Shown: positions 44,126-52,999, counted from the first letter of the stretch. The stretch is DNA of 64,000 nucleotides from Planctomycetota bacterium (GCA_027621295.1 JAQCBR010000003.1:16079-80078); one strand, 5' to 3'. Numbers and translations: made by a program. The notes: generated by a model from the letters alone, not told the origin.

Positions 44126-44899
44126 TCACTTCTTCGCACGCTTGTCCAGGAAGGCCTGCATGCGGTCGTGCTTGTCCTGGCTGTCGAAGAGCACCGCCTG
44201 GAGGGAGCTCTCCATCGCCATCGCCATCTGCTCGTTGGGGCGCGCGAGCGCGTTCATCGACGCCTTGGCCAGACGGACGGCGAGAGGGCCGTTGTGCGCG
44301 ATCTCGCGCGCGAGCGCGAGGGCCGCGTCCAGCACCTCCTCGTCGGGCACGACACGGTTCACGAGCCCGATGCGCTCGGCCTCCGTCGCGTCGACGATGC
44401 GGCCCGTGTAGACCAGCTCGCGCGCCCGGCCGAGGCCGATCAGGCGCGGCAGGCGGTAGGTCGCGCCGGCCGCGGGAATGATGCCGAGCGAGACCTCGGG
44501 CTGCCCGAGGCGCGCCGATGCGCCGGCGACGCGGAGGTCACATGCGATCGCCAGCTCGCAGCCGCCGCCCAGGCACCAACCGCGGATCGCGGCGATCACC
44601 GGGACCGGGAAGTCCTCGACGCGCTTGAACAGCGACGAGTTGATCGAGGCGAGGGCGTCGCGCGCGTTCCGCTCCTTGAGCTGGGCGATGTCCGCGCCCG
44701 CGGCGAACGCCTTGTCACCCGCGCCCGTCAGGACGATCGCCGTCAGATCGGGCTCCTCGAGCAGGGCGTCCAGGTTGCGGTGCAGCGCCTGGACCATCTC
44801 GAGGTCGATCGCGTTGCGGCGTTCTGGGGCGTTCAGGGTCAGGACCGCGATCCGGTCCTCGATCCGCAGCAGCGTGCGTGGGGTGTCTTCGGCGCTCAT
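44126..44899 (-). CDS. Enoyl-CoA hydratase/isomerase family protein (downstream copy)
   Basis: 257-residue crotonase-fold enzyme. The oxyanion-hole segment AGADIAQLKER, IRGWCLGGGCELAIACDLRVA, and both hydratase glutamates (ARLGQPEVSLGIIPAAG and RARELVYTGR) are present, so hydration of 2-enoyl-CoA is likely. The usual GAGGTQRL is GATYRLPR, a minor variant. The start is set by an AGGAGGA site 6 nt upstream, inside the end of the DCC gene, with which it overlaps by ATGA. Confidence 0.9.
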   Translation of the reverse strand: MSAEDTPRTLLRIEDRIAVLTLNAPERRNAIDLEMVQALHRNLDALLEEPDLTAIVLTGAGDKAFAAGADIAQLKERNARDALASINSSLFKRVEDFPVPVIAAIRGWCLGGGCELAIACDLRVAGASARLGQPEVSLGIIPAAGATYRLPRLIGLGRARELVYTGRIVDATEAERIGLVNRVVPDEEVLDAALALAREIAHNGPLAVRLAKASMNALARPNEQMAMAMESSLQAVLFDSQDKHDRMQAFLDKRAKK

Positions 44900-45357
44900 C
44901 GCATGTCCTCCTGGTCGGGCCGACGATCATCCCCCTCGGGCCACGCCCCGTCGAGGAAGCGTGGACGTTCGGCCGGGGCCAGCATCGCGCAGACGTCGGC
45001 AGAGCCGAACCATCGGACCCGGTTCCGCGCAACCAGCCGGTAGACGAGATCGCGCAGAGGGCGCGGCACGATCGCCAGCACCCGGAGCCACGACCACGGA
45101 GCACGCAGTTCGGACGCGAGCCGCAGCGCGGCCGCCGAACGCACGTGCACGCCAGCGGCATCGACGACGACCACGCTGTCGGGGAGCTCGGCCAGCGTGA
45201 CGCCTCGCGCGCGAAGAACGCCCTCTGCCGCCCCCGACCCGAGCGGTGCGAAGCGCATGCGTCCGCGCGCATCGTGGCGCAGCAGGAACCGCACCGTCCG
45301 GCTGCAGAGGCCGCAGCCTCCGTCGAACAGGACGATCGGCTCCTCGCTGACGCTCAC
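44896..45357 (-). CDS. DCC-family (DUF393) thiol-disulfide oxidoreductase-like protein
   Basis: 153 residues from a GTG that overlaps the stop of the upstream alcohol-dehydrogenase gene. The N-terminal IVLFDGGCGLCSRTVRFLL carries the DGxCxLC motif that names the family, a thioredoxin-like fold. SVVVVDAAGVHVRSAAALRLASEL and the C-terminal RWFGSADVCAML follow the family pattern. The redox partner is unknown; its place inside a coupled crotonase/ADH operon is unusual. Confidence 0.84.
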   Translation of the reverse strand: MSVSEEPIVLFDGGCGLCSRTVRFLLRHDARGRMRFAPLGSGAAEGVLRARGVTLAELPDSVVVVDAAGVHVRSAAALRLASELRAPWSWLRVLAIVPRPLRDLVYRLVARNRVRWFGSADVCAMLAPAERPRFLDGAWPEGDDRRPDQEDMR

Positions 45358-46382
45358 GGCTCGACGACCAGCTTGCCGAACACGTCGCGCGCCTCGAGCC
45401 GGCGATGCGCGTCCGCGAGCTCGTCGAGAGGCATCACGGAGTCGACGACGGGCCGGAGCCGCCCGGCCCGGAACAGGTCGAGCACGCGGCAGAGGTCACC
45501 CTTGCTGCCCATCGTGTTGCCGAGGATCGACAGGTTCTTGAAGAAGACCTGGTGCAGCGAGATCTCGACCTGCCCACCGGTCGTCGCCCCGCAGGTGACC
45601 AGACGACCGCCGCGCGCGAGCGACTTGATGCTGCCGGCGAAGGTCGCCGCACCGACGTGTTCGAAGACGACGTCGCAGCCCCGTCCGGACGTCGCCGCAC
45701 GCACCTCATCGAGCCAGTCGACCGTCGTGTAGTCGATCGCGATGTGCGCGCCGAGGTCTTCGGCGTGACGGCACTTCGTGGCGCCACCGGCCGTCGCGAT
45801 CACCGTCGCCCCGAGCAGCCGCGCGATCTGCACGCCCGCGCTGCCGACTCCCGACCCGCCAGCGTGGACCAGGACGGTGTCGCCCGCCCGCAGCCCGGCC
45901 TTGCGGACCAGCATCGACCACGCGGTCTGGAAGACCAGCGGGACCGACGCAGCCTCTGCATAGTCGAGGTTCTCCGGCTTCGGCTGGACGTTGGCCGCGG
46001 GCACGCAGACGTACTCCGCGCACGTCCCGTCCCGACTCTCGCCGAGGATCCCGTACTCGCGGCAAAGCTGGTCCTCGCCGGCCAGACAGGTCGGACAGAC
46101 TCCGCACGACGTGCCGGGCAGGAGCACGCACGGCTCGCCGACCTCGAGGCCGCCGACGCCGGCGCCGAGCGCGTCGACCACGCCAGCACCGTCCGAGCCG
46201 AGGACCAGCGGCAGCGGGAACGTGTGCCCGGGCACGCCGCGACGCACCCATGTGTCCAGGTGGTTCAGGCCTGCGGCCTTCACCCGCACCCGCACCTCTC
46301 CCGGGCCCGGCTCGGGAACCGGACGGAGTTCGAAGACGATCTGGTCGAAGTCTCCGTGCTCGCGAACGACGGCGGCCTTCAT
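45354..46382 (-). CDS. Zinc-type alcohol dehydrogenase / quinone oxidoreductase family protein
   Basis: 342-residue MDR-family NAD(P)H-dependent oxidoreductase. It retains structural-zinc cysteines (CGVCPTCLAGEDQLC), catalytic-domain residues (GLNHLDTWVRRGVPG, GSDGAGVV), and the nucleotide-binding loop VLVHAGGSGVGSAGVQIARLLG. Substrate not determinable; many homologues in crotonase operons reduce enoyl-CoA or alcohols. ATGA overlaps with the upstream crotonase gene and a further overlap with the DCC gene mark a tight operon. Confidence 0.88.
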   Translation of the reverse strand: MKAAVVREHGDFDQIVFELRPVPEPGPGEVRVRVKAAGLNHLDTWVRRGVPGHTFPLPLVLGSDGAGVVDALGAGVGGLEVGEPCVLLPGTSCGVCPTCLAGEDQLCREYGILGESRDGTCAEYVCVPAANVQPKPENLDYAEAASVPLVFQTAWSMLVRKAGLRAGDTVLVHAGGSGVGSAGVQIARLLGATVIATAGGATKCRHAEDLGAHIAIDYTTVDWLDEVRAATSGRGCDVVFEHVGAATFAGSIKSLARGGRLVTCGATTGGQVEISLHQVFFKNLSILGNTMGSKGDLCRVLDLFRAGRLRPVVDSVMPLDELADAHRRLEARDVFGKLVVEP

Positions 46383-47173
46383 CGTCCTTCGAACCTCGGC
46401 GCGCGCTTCTCCTGGAAGGCCGCGAGCCCCTCGCGCGCATCGGCGCTGGCGAACAGTTTGGCCTGCAGCTCCCGCTCCAGCGCGAGCCCCTGCTCGAGCG
46501 GGATCTCGGCGCCGCTCTGGACCGCGCGCTTGATGTGCCCGATCGCCATCGACGCCGCGTCCGGCGTCGTGAACTTCGCCGCATAGGCGAGGACCTGCTC
46601 GAGGAACGCGCCGGGCTCGCAGTCGATGACCTGCTGGACGAGCCCGAGCGCCGCTGCCTCGTCGACGTCGAGGTTCGAACCCGTGGCCATCAGCTCGATC
46701 GCCTTGGCCTTGCCGACGACGCGCACGAGACGCTGGGTACCCCCGGTTCCGGGCAGCACGCCGAGCTTCACCTCGGGTAGCCCGACCTTGCCGCAGCTGC
46801 GGCGCGCGATGCGCAGGTCGCAGGCGAGCGCGACCTCGAGTCCTCCGCCGACGCAGTGGCCGTTGAGTGCGGCGATGACGAGCTTGGGAGTCTGCTCGAG
46901 CCGGCTCAACGTCTCGTTGGCGTGCAGGCAGAACCAGTACTTCCAGGTCGGGTCGACCCGGTTCAGCATCTCGATGTTCGCACCCGCGCAGAAGAAACGC
47001 TCGCCGGACCCGGTCAGCACGATGACGTCGACCTCGGGGTCCATCCGCGCGTCGAGGATGCATGCGTCGAGCGCACGCATCATCTCGTAGCTGTAGGTGT
47101 TGGCCGGTGGGTCGCAGAGCGTGAAGACGGCGATTCGGCCGTGTTTCTCGGAGCGGACGAGGGCTTCGGTCAT
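46379..47173 (-). CDS. Enoyl-CoA hydratase/isomerase family protein (upstream copy)
   Basis: 264 residues from the ATG at 47173 (MTEALVRSEKHGRIAVFTL); the track ORF adds 50 unlikely residues. Crotonase features: FFCAGANIEMLNRV, ALNGHCVGGGLEVALACDLRIA, GLPEVKLGVLPGTGGTQRL and the second glutamate in AIELMATGSNLD. First gene of the coupled crotonase-ADH-DCC-crotonase operon. A TAGCAT hexamer lies 34 nt upstream, compatible with a conventional short 5' leader. Confidence 0.9.
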   Translation of the reverse strand: MTEALVRSEKHGRIAVFTLCDPPANTYSYEMMRALDACILDARMDPEVDVIVLTGSGERFFCAGANIEMLNRVDPTWKYWFCLHANETLSRLEQTPKLVIAALNGHCVGGGLEVALACDLRIARRSCGKVGLPEVKLGVLPGTGGTQRLVRVVGKAKAIELMATGSNLDVDEAAALGLVQQVIDCEPGAFLEQVLAYAAKFTTPDAASMAIGHIKRAVQSGAEIPLEQGLALERELQAKLFASADAREGLAAFQEKRAPRFEGR

Positions 47174-47256
47174 GGCGGGCAGTGCGGGTCGGAGCGCGGG
47201 GAGCGCGATGCTAGCTCGGTGGTTCCAGGGGTCCACGATGCGCGCCCCCCAGCCCG

Positions 47257-47601
47257 TCAACCGTCGAAGGCTTCCGGCAGGCTGCCTCTCGGCTGGCCGC
47301 GCAGTGGGGTCCACAGATGCCACCGCCGGAACTCGGGAGGAAGGTCGGGGTGGTCGGCCTGCGCAACTGCGCAGCGCAGCACGTCTTCGACGCAGGGGTC
47401 CTGACGGGTGCCGGTGCGCTCACAGAGTTCTGCGAAGAGCACATTCGGGTCCCGACCCTCCAGGTCGGCCACGCTCCGGATGCCCAGCAACAAGAGGTCG
47501 TCCGCGCTCGCCGGCCCGACCGAACCCAGCGATTGCAGTTCGCGCCAAGCCGCGCGGAGCTCGGGGTCGGTCGGTCCGCGGAGTTTCCGGCGCGTCGCCA
47601 T
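47257..47601 (-). CDS. Helix-hairpin-helix protein, Cdd1/pathogenicity-locus family
   Basis: 114 residues. The order LQSLGSVGPASADDLLLLGIRSVADLEGRDPNVLFAELCERTG...DPCVEDVLRCAVAQAD is the signature of the small Cdd1-like family (helix-hairpin-helix plus a DPC-x-D-x-hR-x-AV segment). The HhH part predicts DNA or nucleic-acid contact, but the cellular role is unknown. A TAGCCT element ends 9 nt before the ATG. It is divergent from the sialate O-acetylesterase gene. Confidence 0.83.
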   Translation of the reverse strand: MATRRKLRGPTDPELRAAWRELQSLGSVGPASADDLLLLGIRSVADLEGRDPNVLFAELCERTGTRQDPCVEDVLRCAVAQADHPDLPPEFRRWHLWTPLRGQPRGSLPEAFDG

Positions 47602-47610
47602 GCGGCACCA

Positions 47611-47616
47611 AGGCTA
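47611..47616 (-). promoter_or_regulatory. -10-like TAGCCT, leaderless context
   Basis: TAGCCT on the minus strand ends 9 nt before the ATG of the Cdd1-like gene. Confidence 0.38.
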
Positions 47617-47670
47617 ACGGACGCGGGCTCCGGCCGTGACGCATCGGGCGCTCGTGGGATGATGCCCGCC

Positions 47671-49494
47671 ATGCGGAAGCACGTGGCCGGGCTCCTGATC
47701 ACCACACTGATGGGCAGCGCCGCCCGGGCGCAGTTCCCGGTCGCTGCGCCGATACTCGACCCGTTCTTCTCGTCGCACATGGTCCTGCCGCGCGACGTCC
47801 CAGTGCCGATCACCGGGGCCGCCGATCCAGGAGGACTGGTCGACGTGTCGTTCGGCGACGCGCGCGCTTCGACGCGAGCAGACGATCGGGGGCGCTTTCG
47901 CGCGGTGCTCCCCGCACAGCCCGTCCGGCGTCACGGCGAGACGCTGTTCGTGCGCGCGGGCCAGGGCACGGCGCGATGTGACGACGTGCTGGTCGGCGAC
48001 GTCTACCTGTGCGCCGGACAGTCGAACATGGCATTCGAACTGCGCTCGTCGATCGGTGCCCAGGACGAGCTGACGGCCGCACTGCCGGACGACGTTCGCC
48101 TGATGTCGTGGCGGCCACGCCTTTCGACCGGGTCCGCTCGCTACACGCTCGACGAAGTCAGCGGACACAGCGCGGAGACGCTCTACGTCCGCGCGCCGTG
48201 GGACCGCGCTCGGGTAGACAGCCTCGCGAGCTTCTCGGCCGTGGCGTGGCACTTCGGCCGGCGCGTCACCGCTGGGACGGGCATCCCAACCGGCCTCGTC
48301 GCGGTCGCCGTCGGCGGGTCGCCGATCGAGGCGTGGCTGCCGCGCGCGCACCTCGCCACGGACCCGGAGACGCGAGCATTCCTGCACGACTGGCTCTCGA
48401 CCGACTCCTATCCGCCTTGGTGCCGGGAGCGGGCCCGACAGAACCTCGCCGCATGGCTCGAGTCGAACCCCGGAGGTCCTGCACACCACGCGTTCGAACC
48501 GGCGATCCTCTTCGACGCCGGGGTCGCGCCGTTCGCCGAAGTGCCGTTCCGCGCCGTGCTCTGGTACCAGGGGGAGTCGAACGCCACGCTGGCCGATCCC
48601 GCCGGTCGACCGACGGACGCCGCGGTGCAGGAGAAGCGGCTGAGCGACCTCGTCGCGACGTGGCGCGCCGCGCTCGGGGTTCCGGGACTGCCGTTCCTCA
48701 TGGTCCAGCTGCCCGGCTACCGCCGGTCCTGGGTCGAGTTCCGCGATGCGCAGTCGCGCGTCGCCGCTGCAGACGCGGACGTCCATCTCGCGATCACTCT
48801 GGACGTCGGTGACCCGACCGACGTCCACCCTCGTGACAAGGCTCCGGTCGGCGATCGACTCGCGCGCCTCGCGCTCCGGCACCTCCACGGTCAGCGAGAG
48901 ATCGGGACCGGGCCATGGATCGCCGCGGTCGAGTTCGATCGCAGGCCGGACGTCCGCGTCGTCGTGGAGGGAGCGGAGGAACTCCGCTCGGGCGACGGCG
49001 AGGCAATCCGCGGCTTCGCGCTCGCCGCTGCGGACGGCATCTTCCGCCCCGCCCGTGCGGAGCTCCTGCCCGACCGGACGCTCCGCGTGCGCGCGCCGGG
49101 CGTCACGCTTCCCGTCACGCTGCGCTACGCGTGGCAGGACGACCCGCGACCGAACCTCGTCGACGGGAATGGTCTGCCCCTCGCGCCCCATCGGACCGAT
49201 CAGGGTCCGCTCGCGCCGCGCGTGAGGATCGCAAACCTGGCCGGTCTGCCCGAGCGCGCGCTGGAGCAGGTGCTCGGGCCCGACTTCAAGGTCGGCACGT
49301 TCAGCGGGCCTCGAGGGGCGATCCACAGCGAGTCGTGGGAACCCGACCTCGCGGTGATCCGGTCCACCGACGCTTGGGATCACGGTTTCCCCGCGGTCCG
49401 GTGGGATGGCCCGGAGATCGACCCGGACCTGGACGCGCTCGCCGCAGCCGCGAGCGCGGCCGCGGCGCAGTGGCTCAGCGACCGGAAGCGGTGA
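47671..49494 (+). CDS. Secreted sialate O-acetylesterase-like protein
   Basis: 607 residues from the ATG at 47671 (signal peptide AGLLITTLMGSAARAQF); in-frame ATGs at 47659 and 47662 are alternatives. The SGNH-hydrolase core is clear: YLCAGQSNMAFEL carries the nucleophile serine and VLWYQGESNAT the second conserved block, followed by PFLMVQLPGY and a DVGDPTDVHPRDKAPVGDRLA His/Asp region. The family removes O-acetyl groups from sialic acids and other glycans. The last ~70 residues form an extra module (GPDFKVGTFSGPRG). It overlaps the convergent secreted gene by 20 bp. Confidence 0.86.
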   Translation: MRKHVAGLLITTLMGSAARAQFPVAAPILDPFFSSHMVLPRDVPVPITGAADPGGLVDVSFGDARASTRADDRGRFRAVLPAQPVRRHGETLFVRAGQGTARCDDVLVGDVYLCAGQSNMAFELRSSIGAQDELTAALPDDVRLMSWRPRLSTGSARYTLDEVSGHSAETLYVRAPWDRARVDSLASFSAVAWHFGRRVTAGTGIPTGLVAVAVGGSPIEAWLPRAHLATDPETRAFLHDWLSTDSYPPWCRERARQNLAAWLESNPGGPAHHAFEPAILFDAGVAPFAEVPFRAVLWYQGESNATLADPAGRPTDAAVQEKRLSDLVATWRAALGVPGLPFLMVQLPGYRRSWVEFRDAQSRVAAADADVHLAITLDVGDPTDVHPRDKAPVGDRLARLALRHLHGQREIGTGPWIAAVEFDRRPDVRVVVEGAEELRSGDGEAIRGFALAAADGIFRPARAELLPDRTLRVRAPGVTLPVTLRYAWQDDPRPNLVDGNGLPLAPHRTDQGPLAPRVRIANLAGLPERALEQVLGPDFKVGTFSGPRGAIHSESWEPDLAVIRSTDAWDHGFPAVRWDGPEIDPDLDALAAAASAAAAQWLSDRKR

Positions 49495-50677
49495 TCCGGA
49501 CGTCGATGTAGGTCAGCTGGTGCTTGTAGTCGATCTTCGGCCGCGCGCCGACCGGGGCACCACCCTGGCCGCCTCCGCTGCCGCCGCCGCCTCCGCCGCC
49601 GCCCACCTTCGGGCCGTCGGTCGACTCCTCGTCACCGAACGGGACGATCGCCGTCACGTCTTCGTGGAAGAACGTGTTCTTGCGGACGGCCAGAGGCCCC
49701 TGCTCGAGCGCGAACGTCAGGCGGTAGTCACCGGCACCCTGGTTCATGTCCCGCACGTTCCACGTGTAGCCGTAGATCACGCGGCCCTTGATGTTGATCT
49801 CGGCCTTGTAGAAGCCGGGTCCGTCTCCGCTCTGCCAGACGCGACCGTCGTAGATGGGTGGTTCGATCAGGCGGGCGGCGGTCGCTGCGGGTTCGACCCA
49901 GCCAGCATCCCCACCCCAGTAGAGGTGCTCGGTCCGCGGGTCATCGCGGCGGATGTTCATCTTCTGGATCACGAATCGCACCGAGTGCGAGTAGACGGTG
50001 GCCTCTTCGCCGAGCCCGACCTGCGGCACGCCGGCCATCACCGCGAGGCCGTGCATCTCGGTCGCTCCCCAGCCCGACGTGTGGAGCATCGTGTACTGGA
50101 TCGGCGTTCCCGCCGGCTCCCAGCCACCGTGGACAGAGTCGTTGGTCCGCAGATCCTCGAGCAGAACGACCTCTGTCCGCACCTGCGAGCGGAGGTTCCA
50201 GTTGCGCGCTTCGAGGTTGTCGCCCCAGTCGACCCAGTCGACGAGGACAGGACCCTGCGCGTAGTCGTTCCACGCCTGCCAGACGTTGAACTCGTCCTTC
50301 TGGAGGAACGCCTGGAAGACCTCGTTGCCCGGGTGGTTCGCACCCGGCCTCGGTCCGGTCGCCCGGCCGGGAACCCCGTCGTCGCAGCGCGTGATGTCAT
50401 CGGGGTCGGGCGGGCAGCTCAGCGGCGTGTCATCGCCGGGGTTGATGCCCCACCAGTACCACCAGTCGCCGAGCAGGACGGGGAGTTCATCCGGGCTTCC
50501 CCGCAGCGTCAGCGCGACGCGGTCCGACCAGACGACCGGGACGGACAGGTTGTTGCCCGCCGTCTCTTCTTCGATCCGGCCGGCAGACTTCTGGGACGTG
50601 GCGGTCGTCGCCACGAAGAGTGCAGTGGAGATGGTCCACGCGGTGCGCAGTCCCCAGCTAGAGAGCTTCTTCATCAT
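49475..50677 (-). CDS. Secreted protein of unknown function with poly-glycine tract
   Basis: 400 residues with a signal peptide (LRTAWTISTALFVATTATSQ). The mature part is tryptophan-rich (GDWWYWWGINPG) and beta-rich, with no recognised family. A glycine run (VGGGGGGGGSGGGQGG) near residue 370 links to a short C-terminal strand region (KIDYKHQLTYIDVRIT). An AGGAGG site lies 3 nt from the first ATG and 6 nt from the second (50674), so translation may begin at the second methionine. It lies directly downstream of the sigma-54 activator gene and has a weak -24/-12-like element upstream. Confidence 0.7.
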   Translation of the reverse strand: MMKKLSSWGLRTAWTISTALFVATTATSQKSAGRIEEETAGNNLSVPVVWSDRVALTLRGSPDELPVLLGDWWYWWGINPGDDTPLSCPPDPDDITRCDDGVPGRATGPRPGANHPGNEVFQAFLQKDEFNVWQAWNDYAQGPVLVDWVDWGDNLEARNWNLRSQVRTEVVLLEDLRTNDSVHGGWEPAGTPIQYTMLHTSGWGATEMHGLAVMAGVPQVGLGEEATVYSHSVRFVIQKMNIRRDDPRTEHLYWGGDAGWVEPAATAARLIEPPIYDGRVWQSGDGPGFYKAEINIKGRVIYGYTWNVRDMNQGAGDYRLTFALEQGPLAVRKNTFFHEDVTAIVPFGDEESTDGPKVGGGGGGGGSGGGQGGAPVGARPKIDYKHQLTYIDVRITASGR

Positions 50678-50751
50678 CGTCCTCCTGCGGGCCACGTGGC
50701 CCGCGCAGAGCAGGCAGCTCGCCCCGGGCGCGGGGTCGAGGACGATCCCCT

Positions 50752-50768
50752 CTCAAGGACCGTGCCGA
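50752..50768 (-). promoter_or_regulatory. Weak candidate sigma-54 promoter (CGGCAC-N5-TTGA)
   Basis: On the minus strand CGGCAC, five bases, TTGAG: the -24 GG is kept but the -12 GC is GA. It lies ~75 bp before the secreted gene at 50677 and just downstream of the sigma-54 activator gene. Confidence 0.25.
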
Positions 50769-50885
50769 ACCATCGACGCGGGGTCAGAGTCCCCGACCGG
50801 CGAGGAGCGCATCCGCGATGCTGCCCCCCTGACGCGCTCCTGCGCCCCGACGCCGCGGGTCAGTGGTCGATCCATGCCACACGCG

Positions 50886-52190
50886 TCAGTCCGAGGCAGG
50901 CAGTGATCGTGCGTCGAGCGCGCGCAGCTTGCGGTAGAGGCTCCGTTCGCTGATGCCGAGGATCCGCGCGAGCGACCTCCGATCCCCGCGGTGCGACGCG
51001 CTCGCCCACTCGAGGTACTGACGCTCTGCATCGGCGAGCGACACGATGTCCACACCTGCCGGGAGCCCCCCGGCAGGGTCATGGCCGAGCCAGTCCTCGG
51101 GGAGGTGCCGCTCCGCGATGGGCCCGCCGCCGGCTCGGAGCCAGGCCTGCTCGAGTCCATGGCGCAGTTCGCGCACGTTTCCCGGGAACGGCAGCCCAGC
51201 GAGCCGGCGTGCTGCGTCCTCTTCGAGTGCCGCTCCGTACGCGCCTCCGAGTTCGGCGAGCAGCGATCGGGCGAGCCCGGCAATGGCACGAGGCGTGGCC
51301 CGAAGCGCCGGTAGCCGCAGCGAGAACGTCGCCACCCGGTAGTAGAAGTCCCACCGCAGCCTGCCGCTCTCTGCCTTCGCACGCAGCCCCGGGTGTGCTG
51401 CGCAGATCAGACGGAAGTCGCTCGGGACCGATTCGCTGCTGCCGACGCGGCGGTAGGTGCGGGCCTCGAGGAGGCGAAGCAGCTTGAGCTGCACGTGCGG
51501 CGGCACGTCGCCGACCTCGTCCAGGAAGAGAGTCCCGCCGTCCGCCGCTGCGATGAGCCCGGCGCGACCGGCCGTCGCACCGGTGAACGCCCCCCGCTCG
51601 TGCCCGAAGAGTTCGCTGTCGAGGACCCCATCCCGGAAGTCCGCGCAGTCGACGGCGATGAAAGGTGCGGACGAGCGACGCGGATGGAGCGCATGGATCG
51701 CGCGCGCGAGCCGCTCCTTGCCGGTGCCCGTCTCGCCCTCGAGCAGTACCGACACGTCGGAGCCGAGAACGAGCGCGGTGTCGGCGAGGAGCCGGCTCGA
51801 GTCGGCATCCAGTTCGTCGCCCGGTTCGGCGAGGACCAGGAGGCATGCGGTCTCGGAACCGCGGCGCCCTCCGGGGATCGGTAGCGCGTGGACCAGAGCG
51901 GTGCGCGCGCAGGGCGCAGTGCCGTCCGGCGGCCGTGGCCCCACGTGGACGGGCTCGCGAACGTCGACGCAACGCGCGACCGGACAGCCGTCCGAACCCA
52001 CGGCGCAGCGGGCGCTCCGCCCCAGGATCGCACCGTGGCACGTCGAACGCCCCGGGCCGAAGCACGCGTCGAACGCAGCATTGGTCTGCTGCAGCGTGCC
52101 ATCGGCTCCGACGATCGCCGCGCGCCGGAAGAAGTCCGGGGTCACGACTCCGGAGCCGGGCGGCTCGACCCGCTCCGCCGGATCCGACAT
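50886..52190 (-). CDS. Sigma-54-dependent transcriptional activator with Cys-rich PAS-like sensor
   Basis: 434 residues. Residues ~18-125 look like a PAS domain with a cysteine cluster (Cys43, then CHGAILGRSARC, GCPVARC), a pattern seen in redox- or metal-sensing PAS proteins. The AAA+ domain follows: Walker A LLEGETGTGKE, the sigma-54 contact motif ERGAFTGA and Walker B GGTLFLDEVGD. The C-terminus is a FIS-type helix-turn-helix (SLARILGISERSLYRKLRAL). No receiver domain. It probably drives RNA polymerase-sigma54 at nearby promoters; candidates are noted at 40979 and 50752. Confidence 0.91.
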   Translation of the reverse strand: MSDPAERVEPPGSGVVTPDFFRRAAIVGADGTLQQTNAAFDACFGPGRSTCHGAILGRSARCAVGSDGCPVARCVDVREPVHVGPRPPDGTAPCARTALVHALPIPGGRRGSETACLLVLAEPGDELDADSSRLLADTALVLGSDVSVLLEGETGTGKERLARAIHALHPRRSSAPFIAVDCADFRDGVLDSELFGHERGAFTGATAGRAGLIAAADGGTLFLDEVGDVPPHVQLKLLRLLEARTYRRVGSSESVPSDFRLICAAHPGLRAKAESGRLRWDFYYRVATFSLRLPALRATPRAIAGLARSLLAELGGAYGAALEEDAARRLAGLPFPGNVRELRHGLEQAWLRAGGGPIAERHLPEDWLGHDPAGGLPAGVDIVSLADAERQYLEWASASHRGDRRSLARILGISERSLYRKLRALDARSLPASD

Positions 52191-52270
52191 GGCGGGACAA
52201 CGCCGGGCGATCGCTCGCCTTTCCGGAGCAGCACCCGACCCCGACGGATCGGGCCGAGGCCGCGTCCGAC

Positions 52271-52999
52271 TCAGGAACCGAGAAGCTGTCGGATGCTCGG
52301 CTCGATCGTGTCAGCCCAGCGGCGGTAGCCCTCGGGCGACAGATGCAGCGCGTCCGGCATCACGGTCTTCGAGATCGAGCCGTCGTCCTCGACGAAGGTC
52401 GCGCCGATGTCGAGGAAGTGCACCTGCTCGTCCTCGAGACGCGCCAGAGCCTGGTTCACCTGGAGGATGTCACCCCGCATCGCGTTGAACCGCTCTCCCC
52501 TCGGGAAGATGCCGAGCAGCAGGATCGCCATGTCGGGCCGCTTCGCGCGAAGGCTCGCGATCACCGCCTGGATGCCCTCGAGGACCTGGGGCGCCTCGTG
52601 CGTCCCGTGCCCGAAGTTGTTCGTGCCGATCATCACGACCGCGAGCTTGGGCTGCAGCCCGTCGAGGTTGCCGTTCTCGAGCCGCCAGAGCACGTGCTCG
52701 GTGCGATCTCCCGAGATGCCCAGGTTCGCCGCGCGGCGCTTCGCGTAGCGGTCCGCCCACACTTCCCTGCCCTCGTCCTCGAAGCCCTCGGTGATCGAGT
52801 CGCCGACGAAGATCAGGTCGCAGGCCCCCTTCATCGCGGCGACACGCGCGTTGATCCGCTCGTGTCGCTGGAGCGCACGGCCGTCGCGGGCCTCGGGCAG
52901 AGTGGCAGTGTTCACGGGCGGCTCGGGCGGCTCCTCGGTTTCCTGGGCAGTGGCGAACGGGGCGATGCAGAGAGAGGCGAGCAGGAGGCGTCGGATCAT
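52271..52999 (-). CDS. Secreted SGNH/GDSL-type hydrolase
   Basis: 242 residues from the ATG at 52999 (signal peptide MIRRLLLASLCIAPFATAQ). SGNH blocks are ordered normally: LIFVGDSITEGFED (Ser), NLGISGDRTEHVLWRL (Gly), VVMIGTNNFGHG (Asn) and PDALHLSPEGYRRWA (Asp/His). It resembles platelet-activating-factor acetylhydrolase-like esterases that deacetylate glycans. Together with the sialate O-acetylesterase it suggests extracellular polysaccharide processing. Substrate not determinable. Confidence 0.89.
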   Translation of the reverse strand: MIRRLLLASLCIAPFATAQETEEPPEPPVNTATLPEARDGRALQRHERINARVAAMKGACDLIFVGDSITEGFEDEGREVWADRYAKRRAANLGISGDRTEHVLWRLENGNLDGLQPKLAVVMIGTNNFGHGTHEAPQVLEGIQAVIASLRAKRPDMAILLLGIFPRGERFNAMRGDILQVNQALARLEDEQVHFLDIGATFVEDDGSISKTVMPDALHLSPEGYRRWADTIEPSIRQLLGS

